Below are positions 46,201 to 59,990 of a DNA stretch of 64,000 nucleotides, one piece after another (the stretch's first letter is position 1; each line of letters opens with the position of its first letter). The translations under genes and the position numbers were made by a program. Below the pieces are notes generated by a model. The model had not been told where the DNA came from. It did no database searches and saw nothing but the letters and a program-made list of their open reading frames with translations. Origin of the DNA: Carettochelys insculpta (taxonomy: Eukaryota > Chordata > Testudines > Carettochelyidae); contig NC_134138.1 of the NCBI RefSeq assembly GCF_033958435.1, positions 267,879,798 through 267,943,797 on the forward strand, read 5' to 3'.

Positions 46201-48814
46201 GCTAGGCATACCGATTAAATAATGGTTTAGGGCCCAGAACAGGTGAAAGGGGATGCCATTCACTTTTTATTATATGTGGTATGCCCCCCAGTATTCCCGC
46301 GTAGTCCCCAACAGTTTAGCACCCTGCTTTGATGCAGCTAGATGGAGGATTGGGGGATCTAGCATGTAGGCATCTGCCCCTTCACTGTCCTTTAACTAGG
46401 ATACGTGTTCAATAGGAGATGTGAAGGCAATACCTGCAGACAGCAGCACCCCCTGGCTCTCCTGCCTAGGAGATGCTGCCGGAGAGATGTGCCAGTGGCT
46501 TGTGGAAGCAACCTGAAGTAAGAGCCACCCCCTTACATGCTCCCACCCCCTCACATGCTCCTCACAGTCCAGAGCCTGCACCCCACATCTAAACTCTGTC
46601 CCAGAGCTTGCACCCCGCATCCTCTCCCACACAGCAAATCCCTGTTCCAGCCTGGCAAAAGTAAGTGGGTGTAGGGGAGAGTGAGTCATTGAGGAAGGGA
46701 GGATAGACTGAATGACACAGTGCCTTGCAGAAGGGGCAGGACAAGGGTATGGTGCCAGGGAAGGGATGAGCAGGAAACGGGGCAAGGGCTTTTGGGTTTG
46801 CATGATTTGATAGTTGGCAGTCCTGCTAGGTGGGCATGTGGAAGCCCTGGTCATGCCAACAGAGACTGCTGGACACCAGCCAGTGCCACCGACATTCTTG
46901 CTGAGCCCCAGCCAACACAGGCACAGCACCACCCATTGTCAGGTGGACTGCATCTGTATGTGTGTGGGGGCTCACGGGCTTGGAATGGCTGTGGGTGGGC
47001 TTGCCTAGTTTGCAGGTGTGAAGATCACAAAATCAGCATGATTGTCAGCGACTGGCACCCTTCCTCAGCACAAAGGCCAACAATTAAATGATCATGAAAT
47101 TCAAACTACTACCTCTGTCTCCTAGCTGTGGGGATACATAAAACAGTGCACATACCTGCTGCTGTGTGAGGAAGTTTGCACTGCTTCACATATGGACCTG
47201 TTTTCGAGGGCCAGTGAACGGAAGCAGTGAGGCTGGCAGCCCTGTTCCGCACCCCTGGGCAAGGCAGGAGAGGGCCCTGTTCCACACCCGTGAGAAAGGC
47301 AGGGCCTTGGGCAGAAGGGGCAGGGCTGGGGGCAGCCAGCCCACAGCACTGCCAAGACTGCAGCACCCCCTCAGCACCCATGGTGCCCCCTCAACACTCT
47401 GACAGTGATTTAAAGGGCCAGTAGTGGTGGAGGCACCTGAGAGCTCCAGGCCCTTTTCTACCACTGGACCCTGGGGCAATTACTCACCTTACACCTGCAC
47501 TGCACCCCCTCCATGGATGGACCTGAATAGTAGACTGCACGCTGGAGAGCGGTCAGGCGATACCTTTCAGAAATGCTAAATGAACTCTTTTATTTTATTA
47601 AAGCCTGGAAAAATATGGTTTATAAAAGAAATAAGTGACCAAAATCAGAGAAACTACTAACTGCAGTTCACTACTGCTTCTCCTACCCTTCTGGCAGTGT
47701 AAATCACGGTAACTCCATTAAATCTGTGCTGGTGTATGACTCGACAATATTAGAATATCATCACAAATCTCTTACAGAAAATCTCCTTGTTCCCCTAATT
47801 AGAGAAAAGAAGGATCAGTAGGACCGATCAGAGGAAAGGAGGGCTGGTATGAAAATGCTGGTTTTAAATGTATACATAAAAGCACCATCCAATCCACACT
47901 TGAAGAATCATATCAGTAAAGCAAGGCTGCTGCTGCCTAATTCTGTGAAAAAGCTGAGTAAAACGAGCAATTCTACTGTACCACAGGGGAACTGTAACAC
48001 ATACAGAGTGTAATCACTCTGCATTGTGTCCATTCAAACGCATCCTTCATCAGACAGATATCTGTATCTATGGCACATTGAGTAGGAATAGATGAAATCC
48101 TGGCTCAGGCTTTTAGCAGTGTAGGAATAAACAATAAACACTCTTCTAGCAGACGAAACCAAAAGCTGTAATAGACAACATGAAAAGTGTAAATGAAAGC
48201 ATTGCCTAGCCCCTGATGACCTGGGAAAAGGAATGTCTCCATAAGAAGGTTCGACTGACTGGGCCATGAGGAACCAATTTTTTTTAATAGAAAAAGAGCC
48301 AATGGTAGAAATTTAAGTTGCTTCAGTGGTACAAAAAGGTCTCCCTCTTCCTGACAGACTACCCAACTCATCATTCCACTTCAATCACTGCATCTGTACA
48401 CATAAGGGCTCCCTCAAGACAGGGCTCTTAGCATCTTGCAGTCAGGGCAACAAATTCACTGCCACATCACAACAAACAGGAGTTTCAGTTAAAGCTTGGG
48501 GGTGCTGTGGTGCTTTGAGGCACAGCCCTTTCTTAAGGCATGTGACATTACCTGGCACTCACTGGCACGGAGGGAAAGCTTGCTCACTGACACCCACTTA
48601 TGTGGGGAAGCTTATGCCCTCTGTGATTCCATGGACCTCCTTCCACTCTACCCTCTCTGGGGGCCACAGTGCTCTGGGGGGCATACAGAAGAAGTAGTCC
48701 CACTGCTTTAATGAGCCTTTGAACTGTGCTGTAATTGTAACTGCTGGTTCTGTGGGCAAAGCAAGTAGGGAAGAAATATACTAAAATAGGAATTGTCTAG
48801 GAGAGGTAGTTGGG
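43228..48814. other. Intron 17 sequence with old repeat remnants
   Basis: AT-rich intron. 43624-43900 begins GGCTATGTCGACATTACAGA and has internal GCTGCAGC hairpins, so it is probably an eroded inverted-repeat element. 46191-47520 is a GC-rich block starting CAGGGCCAAAGCTAGGC that resembles old hAT interiors but lacks a matching right end or target duplication. The ORFs inside it are low complexity. No exon apart from exon 18 is supported. Confidence 0.4.
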
Positions 48815-48960
48815 GAGCTTTTATTTAGTGTATGTCAGTGTAAGAACACTGGCACAGGAAATGAAACTGAGAGGTAGCAAATTCAAAGTGGATAAAAGGA
48901 AAAACCTTTTACACAACACAGAAAAAGTCTGTGGAAGTTCTTGCCACAGGTAGTTGATAG
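48815..48960 (+). mobile_element. CR1 LINE fragment (3' coding end)
   Basis: GGTAGCAAATTCAAAGTGGA, AAAAGGAAAAACCTTTTACA and GTGGAAGTTCTTGCCACAGG follow the same order as the last 100 bp of coding sequence in the intact CR1 (33170-33250). Confidence 0.6.
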
Positions 48961-51900
48961 ATTTTCACTCCAAATGGATAAATGCAGTGCCTTGCATGGT
49001 AAGCAGTCACAGAGAGGTAGCTGTGTTTTATGTTGCCACAGAGAGATCAGGTTCAGCAGAAATATTTCAATGGCTTATATTATATTATATTATATTATAT
49101 TATATTATATACAGAGAGAGGGGGAGAGAGAGACTGAATGAACACAAAAGGGTATCCCAAATCATATTAATATTTAAAAATAAGAAAGAGCTTTGGAAGA
49201 GACATAATCCTTCTTGGTTCAGGATAATGAGGAAACTTTCCCTGAGGGAAAGATATCCCAAAACTGTCATTAAAGTGTTTCCTGTACCTAACTCTGAAAC
49301 ATCTGGAACTGGGGGTCTTTGATGAGTGGAACCAGAGTAGAGAGAGTACTAATCAAATCCAGGTTAGCAATTCTTGTACACCCCTCTCCCCACTGTTCAT
49401 CTGTGCAGATGTAATCTGTCCCAAAGGAAGCAGGATCCTTTACTTGTAAGTAGAAATTGCTATTCATGTATTCTATGTGTTTTTCAAAAGATGGCATCAC
49501 GCACAACATCAGCTGGAACATAGCTTACAAAGAGAGCCAGATAAACATTTCATTGAACAGTGCAGCTGCAGCAGGTCAGATACGGCTCTGAGTTGCTGAT
49601 GAGCTACACACATAGGCTTAGTTACACAGCACACAATTAATATTTGTCTGCAAAGTCAGTAGGTCAAATTCTGCCCTCCAGTAACATGCACAAGACAGCC
49701 AATAGTTATCTTTTGTACTGGTGTGTGCTGAAAAAATTTCACTGAAATCAATTAAATTCTAAATTTGGATTTACACCAGCACAGTTAAAGAAAAAAGCTG
49801 GCCAACTGACTACATTCGTGCATATACTATAGGGCAGAATTTGGTCACCAAATGATCTCTAAACAGTTTGTTTTTGGAAAGCCACTGGGGCAATTCAGAT
49901 ATTTATAGCTAGATTGTGATACATTTAGTCACACTGAAAAATACCTTACTCCACCAGTAGTCAGCATGAGCAAGAGAATCTGGCCTTTAAATATCAAAAC
50001 AATTAAAGCTGGCTAGATCCTCATGGAAATTGTCATAGCTCTGCTGAAGTCAGTCTAGCTGAGAATCTGTACCACTGTTTTTCAGTTTTGGGATATTAGA
50101 GAAGATTGTACCTAAAGCTTCTGAGGATACCTGTCATCTCAGACTCAGCTGAACTAACTTCCTAGTCACTCATAAGATACGAATCCTTTGCCAAATGCCT
50201 TCCCTCAGGAAAGTAAACAGAACTCTTTCGCAATGCACTATCTCAAATTAATCCAGAACATTTAAAGAGTTTGAACTCTGGCCTGGAACAGTAGAGAGTA
50301 TTAATTTTAATCACTCTGTCTTAGTGGTCTAAGATCATTTCCACACCCAGCAGCACATTGTCCATAATCAAATAGTTTCATTCTTCTAAGAGTTCAGTTT
50401 TAAAATTAGCCTAACTTGACAAAGGGATACACTGCCAAAGATGATTTATCCTATCAATTCAAAAGGCTTAAATAGGCAGCAAAAGTGTTTCATAAGTGTT
50501 CATTATTCAGAGTTCAAACTAATACCTTTTGCTAAATTGCATCCTGATGTTTAATCACGGTACACTTTATATTTCTTTTGGCAATTGGGATGTCTCCACA
50601 ATTCAGTATGGAGAATTCAAACAACTGAGCTCTTCCAATGTAAGTTTCAGTCCCAGAATACTGTTGTAATAAAGTTCACCTAGAAATACCACGTCTTTAA
50701 GAGACTGAATGAATTAACCACAGATCTCTCCTGATAGGGCCTTAATATTTTTGTCATTATCAAGAATGCCTTGAGCTATTACATTTAATAATCACAAAAC
50801 ATCTGACTGGCATTTAGATGCCATTACTTTCAATTTAGATATTTTGTATTCATTATCAGACATGACAATTTAAATCTCTCTCGTGCGTGCACGCCCACGC
50901 AGACCTCCGGGCCTTGGAATTAAGTCATTTTGTAACTGGATCAAAAATGTTGAGTGGCAGCGTGTTCTTTACCAAAGGGAGAAACTGAGAAATGCTCTTT
51001 TTGGGGCAGTCTTCTGTTCGAGGTAGAGGGAATATAGGTATTAGGAAATGGTGGCCAGTAGACCATGACAAACGTTGTCCATAGTCTGGGCCGTTGTCCA
51101 AATGCATGTTTTCAAGCCAGCTATGCCTGATACCAGTTCTTTCAATGACAGGCTCTTTTGTTGTGTTTTTTTTAATTGCCCTGTAATATTTCACAGACCT
51201 TAGGCATTATGCCATGTAGAAATAGATTTCCAGGCATCTTATACTAAATGATCACTCTACAACTTTTGTTAGCAGTGTGACTGATCTAATCACATCAATG
51301 AAGAGACTGGCAGCAAGTCTTCCAGTCCTGTCTGCTATATGTGGCTGAAAGTGATGTAACAAACCTAAATGCTGACACATATGTGAATGTGAAAACAAAT
51401 GTAAAGATTTTGTTGGTAAATATTCGCCAATGAAATTCACATTATTCTCCTCGGCCATACTAGTTTTCTAGCACCTGTTTTTCCAGTCATTTTCCCATAG
51501 CTGCTAAGTTACACGTTCTGCTGCTTTACACTAGATTAAAGGTGAGGACTGGAGCTCTGCCACAGCTGGAATAGGTTTTCATCAAAATTGAAATGTTTTC
51601 TGGCAACACTTCAATTTTGACCACAGGTTCAGCATTCTCATTTCATGTTGATAATGTCCACATGTTTTGCTTTCACTTTACAGTTTCATTTGCTTTTAAC
51701 ATTTGTATTATATTAAATCTATTATCTTTTGTTTCCACATTAGCAAAGCAAAGCACTTTTCCTTATTAAAACAAGGCCTAAAGAAGGACTCCATATAAGC
51801 ACAAAAGCTTGCCTCAGCAGAAGTTGGTCCACCTTGTTGTTTGAGATATTTTGACTTTTTGTTCCAATTCCAAATGAAAGCATATTTCAAAGTGTCCAAA

Positions 51901-54022
51901 TTTCTTGTGGAATGGGAATTCTGCTTTGCAATCAGCTCAACTGGTATCATAAACAGTAACATAAATTTGGTATTGGGGACCTATGAAACTCCCACTGACT
52001 TCACTGGGTTTGCCCTCATGCAATTGATTGTAGGAGCTAGACACAAGTGAAAGGGGAGAACCATGGATCAGAAAATGAACATAAGTAGCAAAGTAGTGTC
52101 ACCTGGTCTAGTCTGGTGTTCAGTGGGTGTGCAAAATTAGTGTAACTTACACCATTTTGGCATTCTGTGTGTGTGAACTCAGCACAATACTGTACTGCCA
52201 TTAGCAGGCTCCATTCCCATGCAAGTCAATGGGACTGAATCTTGACACCAGGGTAAATTGGGTATTATACTGTGGGAGTCAGCGCAGTCACACAGATGAA
52301 AACCTGGGATGACGGCAAAATCAGACCCTGCTGGAGCTGTAGAGGACCCCAGAGGAAGGGAGCAAAGATATGCAATATGTCCTCTGTCAACAGTCCCTGC
52401 AACAGGTTACTTCTTCGAGTGGGATGGCCTAGCAGCAACTACATCCTCAGGTGGCTGGAGCTGTTGGCTTTTCATCTTCTTTACAAAGTCAGGGGAATAC
52501 AAAGAAGCCAAAGCAAGACGTGGGATCTGGCCCATGAGGAAACACAAGGGAAGATGTGACTTAGAGGTACCTTTGCCTGCTTTCAGGTGTATAAGGAACA
52601 GAGAAGCACTCCTACATGGCAGTAGGCAGCAAGCACATTCCATATGACCCAGTTAGCCACTCCATTGTAACAAATCAATGATGGCATTTTCCCAAAAACA
52701 AGCAAGCAAGTGCTGCCGGCTCAGACTCGCACTGTGTAAGAAAATTTAAGACACGTTCCCTCTGCCAAGCACGGGACCCACACAACCCTTTATCACAGCT
52801 TTAATGGTACGAGTGGTACATGGGCAGAACGCTTCTCTATGCTTGTCATTGTAGTACAGATGCTGATCTCACTTGCACAAGCGTAAATCAGGAGAAACTC
52901 CCATGTCAACTGTACCTACTAGTGTGAACTCATCATCAGGCCCAGTGGGTTGGCCATTTACAGACAGCCTCACCTTAGCACGCTGCTGTTGTCACTGAAC
53001 TATAAACAACCAACATACTACACAGACAAAGGATTGGGATCCACTGACAAAAACAGTTACTTGTACTGCACTTTTCCTATGACTTCAGGGAGACACAGAA
53101 ATTGTATATTGAAAAGGTGGTAGCTTGTATTTTCATCATCATCAGCTTTATCCTCTCAGGAGGTGACCGTTTTTCGGGAGCTGCTGGAGGATGTTTGATG
53201 TCGATTGAGCCAATTCAGAATCTGCTTTACTTTTTTACTTTTTTGCTTCATTGCTATTAGTCAATTTTGAAATTTATCTGCTATTCATATAGAGCCATAA
53301 TTACAGGAAGCAGGTTTGAGGGCAGTGCTGTAGCCCTGGCTCCTGGCATCCAGGCAACCACTCTGAGGTCTTTCTAGCTCTCTTGTGGGCTTGGCCAGCC
53401 CCACCATAGGCTCCACAGGTCCTCTTGGGGTCCCACAGATCCCATCTCAGGCTCTGACAGACCCTTCCTGGGATGTCCTCTGTAGAGTCCAGTCTGTCTG
53501 GTCCTGGAGAGTTGGCAACCCCATCTTGACAGGTCTAAAAGTGGGGGTGCAGTTCAGGACACTACTCCAAAATAGTTCCAGTGCCACTGCACAGGGTATG
53601 TCTACACTACAGCCAAGGGTTGGACTTGCCCCTCAAGCAGATGTACTCATGTTAGCTGTATTCCAGTGAACTCACTGAAAACAGAGGGGAGGACACTGGG
53701 ACACAGGCTTCAACATGGGTTGCCAAAGCAAATATGAACCACCAAGGTGTGTAGTTACATGTGCCAGTGAAAGGCATTGGAGGTGGCAAGGAAGGATTGA
53801 GCAGTTCCCCTCTGCCACAGCTTTGCACGGCCTTTCCCCTCAGCCTGAGCCTCTCTCTACTGCTGGTGTCTTTCCCTATGCAAAGATCTCCAGCAGCAGG
53901 GGACTGCCTGAGCCTTTCCCTATTTCCAAAGCCTTCCCCTTTACAACCTGTTCTAGGGGGCCAGAGTCTGAGTACATAGTCTACAAATGGCCAAGAGAAT
54001 CCTGCAATGCAGATGCAGTCTA
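48961..54022. other. Intron 17 sequence with simple repeats
   Basis: Mostly unique AT-rich DNA. A (TATAT)n tract at 49076-49111 abuts a GA-rich tract at about 49112-49134. 53598 onward starts GGTATGTCTACACTACAGCC, another eroded inverted-repeat end without a clear partner. Nothing else is supported. Confidence 0.4.
49076..49134. repeat. (TATAT)n and (GA)n simple repeats
   Basis: About seven units of a five-base TTATA repeat are followed directly by a purine-rich AGAGAG/GGGGAG tract. Confidence 0.9.
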
Positions 54023-54320
54023 AGGGTAAGTCTTTTTTACTCGGAAGGTCAATCCAGTCAGGGTTGCTCTTCTAGGGTTCAATTTTGCATGTCTATTGGG
54101 GACACACAAAAGTGAACTATTGGGTGTCAACAGTCACGTCCTGTACTCCTCAATCTCGTGAGGAGTGAGGGAGGTTGATGGGAGAGTTTCTCCTGTCAAC
54201 CTCCATCAGTGAGGACAGCCAGGTAAGTTTATTGTAGCTAAGTTGATTCCAGCTATGCAACTGCTGTATCTGGAATTGCGCATCTACAATTGACTTTAAG
54301 GTCTAGTGTAGACCTGGCTT
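54023..54320. mobile_element. Inverted-repeat MITE (family B)
   Basis: The left end AGGGTAAGTCTTTTTTACTC and the right end GTCTAGTGTAGACCTGGC resemble the termini of the element at 7494-7782. The interior contains GTTGATTCCAGCTATGCAAC and a near-terminal AATTGACTTTAAGG block, both typical of that family. Target duplication not resolved. Confidence 0.5.
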
Positions 54321-57300
54321 CAGAGTATTGCAGACACCTCAACACAGGTTTTATGTTTCAGACAATTTACACTCTCCAGTGGAGGGAGCTGTAGTGTGAA
54401 ACCTAAAGAACCACTGTAGTTAGCACGTAGACTGGTGCAAAAGGGGCCTGGATCAGGCCCATTTGGATTTCTCGAACCTTTTAATATGTTAAGTTTAAGG
54501 CAATTTCCTATATGGCCTTGTTAATGAGATGGCTGCAATTTAAAGATTAAGAGGGTAGAAAAATGTGATGCCTCCTTGATCTCCTCACATCCTTTCAGAG
54601 TTGTGAGTTTTGCTGTCAAATTTATTGATGAGGGTGTTCATTCTTAGGGTTCTGGAAGGACTTTGCAGAGCAGTTGAAACTGATTTCAGTGATTTAATAT
54701 TTCACAGAAGGAAAATTAGTGCTTGAAAAGACAATCTGAAAAGGATGTGGCCAGATGCTCATTGTGGCACTGCTGTGCTGCATCACAAGATGTACATTAA
54801 AATTGTTTAATGATAAGGAGGGGCCTTTTTTGTTCCTCAGAGAACAATCAATACTTCTCTTTCTCAAAGATACTGGAGAAATCTTTGTTATTAGTTTGGT
54901 TTCATACAGCTGACATCTGAACACCAACTGCATCAGGGAGAATAAATAGATGTCCCACTCTGGTGATTCTTGCTCTCATCCTAAGGTAAAACTAATAATG
55001 AGAGAGGGTTTTCTGTTTCTGTCTCTGAAAGCACTGATTGGGAATGCTAGAATGACTGGCACCTACAAATACACAAGAGAAAGATAGATCCGTTTAGTTT
55101 GGATGAGGGGGGGCATCTCCTACACAACCAAATTTTTGGAATGTAAGTCCTGTCTGTCATTTTTTTTTCCATTATGGAATCTGTGTAGATTTTTTCTCTG
55201 TCTCTGCTGTATGCGTAGGCTGTAAGCATGTCTCTTCCATATTTCTTTACTGTCAGTGTATCTCAGTTGCAAAAGGAAGATTAGGGTATGTGCAGGTGTA
55301 TCAGGTTAGTACAGGCTCTTACACTGACAGCATCACAAATTGGTACCTTTCAGCAAGATGGCTGCTGCCAGCGTTGGCTGAGATAATAGAAATACCAGTT
55401 GAAATTAAAACTTTTCCTAATACAGTGAATCGAAAACACAACTGTAGAAGGGTTTCTTAATATTTGAAGTTTAAGGTTGCTAAGCTTAACAACACAGATG
55501 CAGTTTTACTTAACTACTAAAGCTTTCTTGAAAATGGCTTTTTGTTCTCTCCAATGGAGTTTTCTAATACTCTCTTTTGACATGAAGGTTCTGGAAGCCA
55601 GAGAAATTGGACTGCACCAAAATACCCACTCTCTAGCAAAGTTGCATCCAATTTTGCAGTTGCAATTTAGGCAAACTCCCATTAGCCCCTCAATTATGGC
55701 AGCTGACTCTGGATTTTCACTAATGTATGCTGAGCAAAGTATGGGCCAATGTCTTTAACAGGTGCTTTGTCTGAAAAAGGTCTACAAGATTTGGCCTACA
55801 GTGCTATTACGTTTAACAATGCACTTGAGAAACACAGAAGCAAATGAAGTCTAGGTCAAGTACCTCAAAATTCTAAACACTCCACGATATGACAGACTAA
55901 TCACAGTGGCAATTGGCTTCATGGAGAGGAAGTTTAAAAAGTCTCCCCTACATAGAGAAAAATCTCTTCTTACACTCAAAATTGCTTTTTTCCCCTCTGA
56001 TGCACATCTCCAGTGACTCTGCTGCAGATGCTGTACTTCACTGTTGGAAGCCCCAAGGGAAGCAATGAGTGGGCAGAACCGTGGGTTTCCTTGTCATGGA
56101 TGTCAGACAGCAATATTTATTAATAAATGCTGATTTTACCTTCTCTCCCAGGGAACAACAAGAAATTCTAATAGCAGAAGCAAATAAGGAAAAGTTCTAG
56201 CAACTGCCAAACTGTGACCACTAAATTCCACTTAAACCAACATATTTCAAATGAAGCTGGAGATATTTTCTCCACTGAGCCCTTCTTTGGGCCCACAAGC
56301 ACACAACTATCCTCCTCACCGGTCCCAAAATTGTTTTTTATATATACTACAATTAGTGGAAAGTTAGAATAGACCTGAATGCATAACAGTCTTCCCCAAG
56401 GAGCTTTTGTTCCAGTTGGATATAATGCCCTTAATGCAAAAGGAAATTTAGCCATAACTGTGGGCCTTTCAATGCTCTCCTACAAATTGCTTTTACATTT
56501 CTCTTGATTCTCCTTTGCATGATTTCCTGTGTTTATCATGGCAATGCAGACTTTTATTGGGATAAGGAGTAGTGCAGAATCAGGAAATGTAACATGATCT
56601 AAGCCAGTGGTTCACATTCTGGAAGTGTAACATGGTCAAAGCCAGTGGTTTCCTGGGGGTCTGTGAGAGTATTGCAGGTGGTCCGTGAAAAAAAAAAGAT
56701 AAATAAAAATGCTCATAGAAAGTAAATTTTAAATAAATTGTAAAGTTACACTCAATTATTATTTTAGAATTAAATATCTTCCGGTAATGTTATTAATTGC
56801 TGTCTGAAAATCGACATTGTGGTTTCCTTTTTCATTTAATGAAGCATACATAGTGGTTAGAACTGGTTTGGATGGGGGTCCATGAACAGTTTAGGGGGTG
56901 ATTGGGGGTTCATCAATGGTTTGGAGGGTTGATTGGGGGGTCCATGAATGGTTTGGGAGGGTGATTGGGGGTCCACACCAATAACAATTTTTGTGGGTTA
57001 ACACAACTTATGAGCGTGGGCAAGGGCACTGACAAACCAAAAATGTGTACACAGCATGCTTCTCCACTCTCTTGCACCATATGCGTTCAGGTGCCCCAAT
57101 GCAAAGGTGATTTATTAGTGTTTTGAGGAAATAGTCACAAAATGCCCCTAACCTGGAAGTGAGTGTTTTCTAAGGAGGCAGAGCCAGATCCTCATCTGGG
57201 ATGAGCTGACTTTTGCTAAATTACAGCAGTGAGGCCCTATCGCACAGAGATCTATCTGAAGTAGTCACTGCATTGGTACTAAATCTATAGCATACCTTAG

Positions 57301-58896
57301 TTTAGTGTAAAATAAAATGATTTTAGTGCTAAGTGTTCACTCTTTGCATAAAAATAAATGGTAATTCTCAAATCCAAAACACTTGCCATACCATCATGCA
57401 AAGCTCCTTTCTCCACAAATTGCATGATTTCTCTGTGTGGATATTTTTGCACATTAGCCTAAGGTAGATGTTTATTTTTTCCAGTAAAAATGTACGTTCA
57501 CAAACAGGAAATACCAGAATCTCATTCTTGACCAATACTGAAATGTAGGGTGTAAGCTGTCCCAGGCCTCATGGTGGGCCTCAACACTTAAGAGAATATT
57601 GCTCCAAAATAGCAAGATCAAACAAAAAGATTACCAAATAAAAACAGACCATTTTCTATTGTTGAGTTTTTTTCTTTTACGGTACTGGACTTTATAAAGG
57701 AGAAAAGTAGCTACCTGCACTATTACGACTCAAAGCAGTGTATCTATTGCAGACAGCGTTAACAAACCTCTTTTTGGACTCCTTCCAGTCCCATTTATTT
57801 TAATGTGGGCTCTAGTCTTGAAAAATAATTTGTATCACTCTTCAGGTAGTAACATTTTAACCTATCTGTATACCTATTGTAATAGAGTTAGGCCAGAGGG
57901 CTACAGGAAAATAATCAAAGGGAAACATATTAGCCCCAGAGTAAATAGGTCCCTCTTCCATGGCTAAACTAACAAAGGTTCATCTAGAATTAGCAGGAAC
58001 TTGCCTGCATCAATCAGTGCAATCAAGCTATTTAAAGCACATGGATTTGGAGGTTTCCAGGGTCGAGTGAATCCGATTAGTCAGAACACCTGGAGCAAAG
58101 TGAGAACCAGTTGAGACTGGTTAAAAACAGCTCCTCTTCTGTTAGCTCAGTGTGCGCAAGAAGCTGAGGAGAGAAGGTGCTATGGGGGATCTGGGAGGAG
58201 CAAGCACAAAGAAGAACATGTGGGTAAGGAAGGTGCTGTAGGAAGGTGGCACAGGGAATTGTTGCTGTCACCTACCTGTTATTGAAGATATTTGCAGACA
58301 GCTGCTTTCATAGGGTTCTTGGGTTGGAACCCAACAACCTCTCCCCATTTCAGCACAGGAAAAGGACTTATTTTGGTAATGTGCTGCCCTGTACACTTAC
58401 AGGGGCCAAAAAGACTGTGGAATTTGGCTTCCCTTCTTTTCCCCAGGCTGGCCAAGGATGAGTGTAGCTCAAAAAACAGCAAGCTGGTGCTCTAGAGAAA
58501 GTGCCTGCACTGAGGGCTACAGTGAGCTTGTGAGACAAGCAATCTGCTGGAAAACATCAGACCTTTGTCACATTATGAATCTATATATAACTCTGAACAA
58601 TACCAAATCATTGAGGAATTATACAAACACTTGATATATCATTACAGAATATAAGTATATAGAGTGGTCCATTTGTAGAAGGAAAATTTTCCAAACCAAA
58701 ATGTTTTCCAGCAATATGCCAATCTCAACAAAATTCTTGTCTGAAATTGTTTGAAACAATTTGAATGCAAAGTAGAATATTCTGTTTTGACTTTCTTGTT
58801 GTGCTTAGACTTTCACATTGTATTATTGCTGTTATGCCCATCTTTAATATGTTAATGCTTTGCCATGAATTGTTTTAACATTAACAAAACAAGGTG
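54321..58896. other. Intron 17 sequence with two short tandem repeats
   Basis: Unique AT-rich DNA apart from two local duplications near 56588 and 56877 (see the next entry). CAGTGGTTCACATTCTGG near 56607 resembles a hAT terminus, but no right end was found. No exon is supported. Confidence 0.4.
56588..56972 (+). repeat. Two local tandem duplications
   Basis: At 56588-56652 a unit of about 37 bp containing AAGCCAGTGGTT is present twice. At 56877-56972 a unit of 31-33 bp (GGTCCATGAA, a GGTTTGG variant, then GTGATTGGG) is repeated three times with substitutions. Confidence 0.7.
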
Positions 58897-59145
58897 TGTT
58901 AGGGATTCCAAAGCCAGAAGGCCCCACTGACCTCCTATGCAGCACAGCCACAGATCATCCCAAAAATAATTCCTAGAGCAGATCTTCAAGAAAAAAAATC
59001 CTGATTTAAAAGTTGCCAGCAACATAGAATTCACCACAGCCCTGGATAAATTATTCCAGTGGTTAATTAATCTCACTGTGAAAAATGTACTCTTATTTCC
59101 TGTCTGAATTTGTCAAGCTTTAAATTTCAGCCGCTGTGTTATACC
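58897..59145 (-). mobile_element. CR1 3'-region fragment
   Basis: GATTCCAAAGCCAGAAGGCC, TAATTCCTAGAGCAGATC and ATTATTCCAGTGGTTAATTA are reverse-strand CR1 3' text of the same type as at 28606-29010. Confidence 0.6.
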
Positions 59146-59990
59146 CATGGTCGGCAACCTGCAGTCCAGGGTATGCACTGAGGTTGTGTGTGTGGCCCAC
59201 AAAACATTTTCTTTACAGCCCATGCTGACAGGGTTGCCAGATTCTGTTAGTTTCTGTCCACATTGTTTTTCTCCCTATACATAAAGCAAAGGCATATAAA
59301 GTGAAGTGTATGCTGATTGCACAAAACACTGATTGATAAAGCCATGTGGTCCCTCTGCATCCAATCAAAGCACTGCTACAGTTCAAACACTGTGGGGCTT
59401 GGTGGCAAATGTGGGAGAGGTGGCAACCATGGCAAGGAAACCTTACCCATGGACAGTGACTGGAAATATTCAAAGACCCTCCCCCAGTGAGCCACTGCCT
59501 TACTGGTGCGGTCACCCCCAGAGTATAACTGGCTCCTAGCAGGCTGTCCCATTTCTGTATTATGGTTAACAAACCCATTCTAGGTACATCACATTGTCCT
59601 GGCACATCCAAACCCTGACCTTGGTCTAAATTACGATAAGAGGCAGCTGTGTACCAGATTTGCTAATCCTAGCTCTTACTGGTTAGGAGGAGTTCTTAAA
59701 CAAACAGACTCACAGACAGACAGATATACAAACTCTCTCATGTGTATATAGTAGATGTGCAAATGGTAAATTAACTTACTCTTTTTTTGTGCATCTGATG
59801 AGCAAACAAGAGTTTTTAAATGATGTACCACAAACTCCCCATCGTACCCCTGCCTTGAACTCATGTACAAAGAGAGGAAATTTTTTCCCCCCAATCTCCA
59901 CTCGAAATAGATTCTCTCTCCAGAAAATAATATGAATTTCAGCCAAGCAATAATGTCTGACTAAACAACAATAATAAAGATATTCTCTAA
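59146..59990. other. Intron 17 sequence
   Basis: Starts with ATGGTCGGCAACCTGCAGTC, which recalls a hAT-type end but has no partner. The remainder is unique-looking. No gene. Confidence 0.35.

Noticed and set aside
46396..46932. 178-codon minus-strand ORF with low-complexity composition
   Set aside because: It falls in a GC-rich old repeat block, overlaps ORFs on the other strand and has no family match.
46191..47474. hAT element bounded by CAGGGCC and GGACCCTG
   Set aside because: The supposed inverted ends agree over only about five bases, and the 8-bp flanks do not match.
58272..58482. Good-looking donor ACAG|GTAGGT on the minus strand
   Set aside because: The phase needed between exons 17 and 18 meets a stop codon just upstream, and there is no similarity to Nav1.5.
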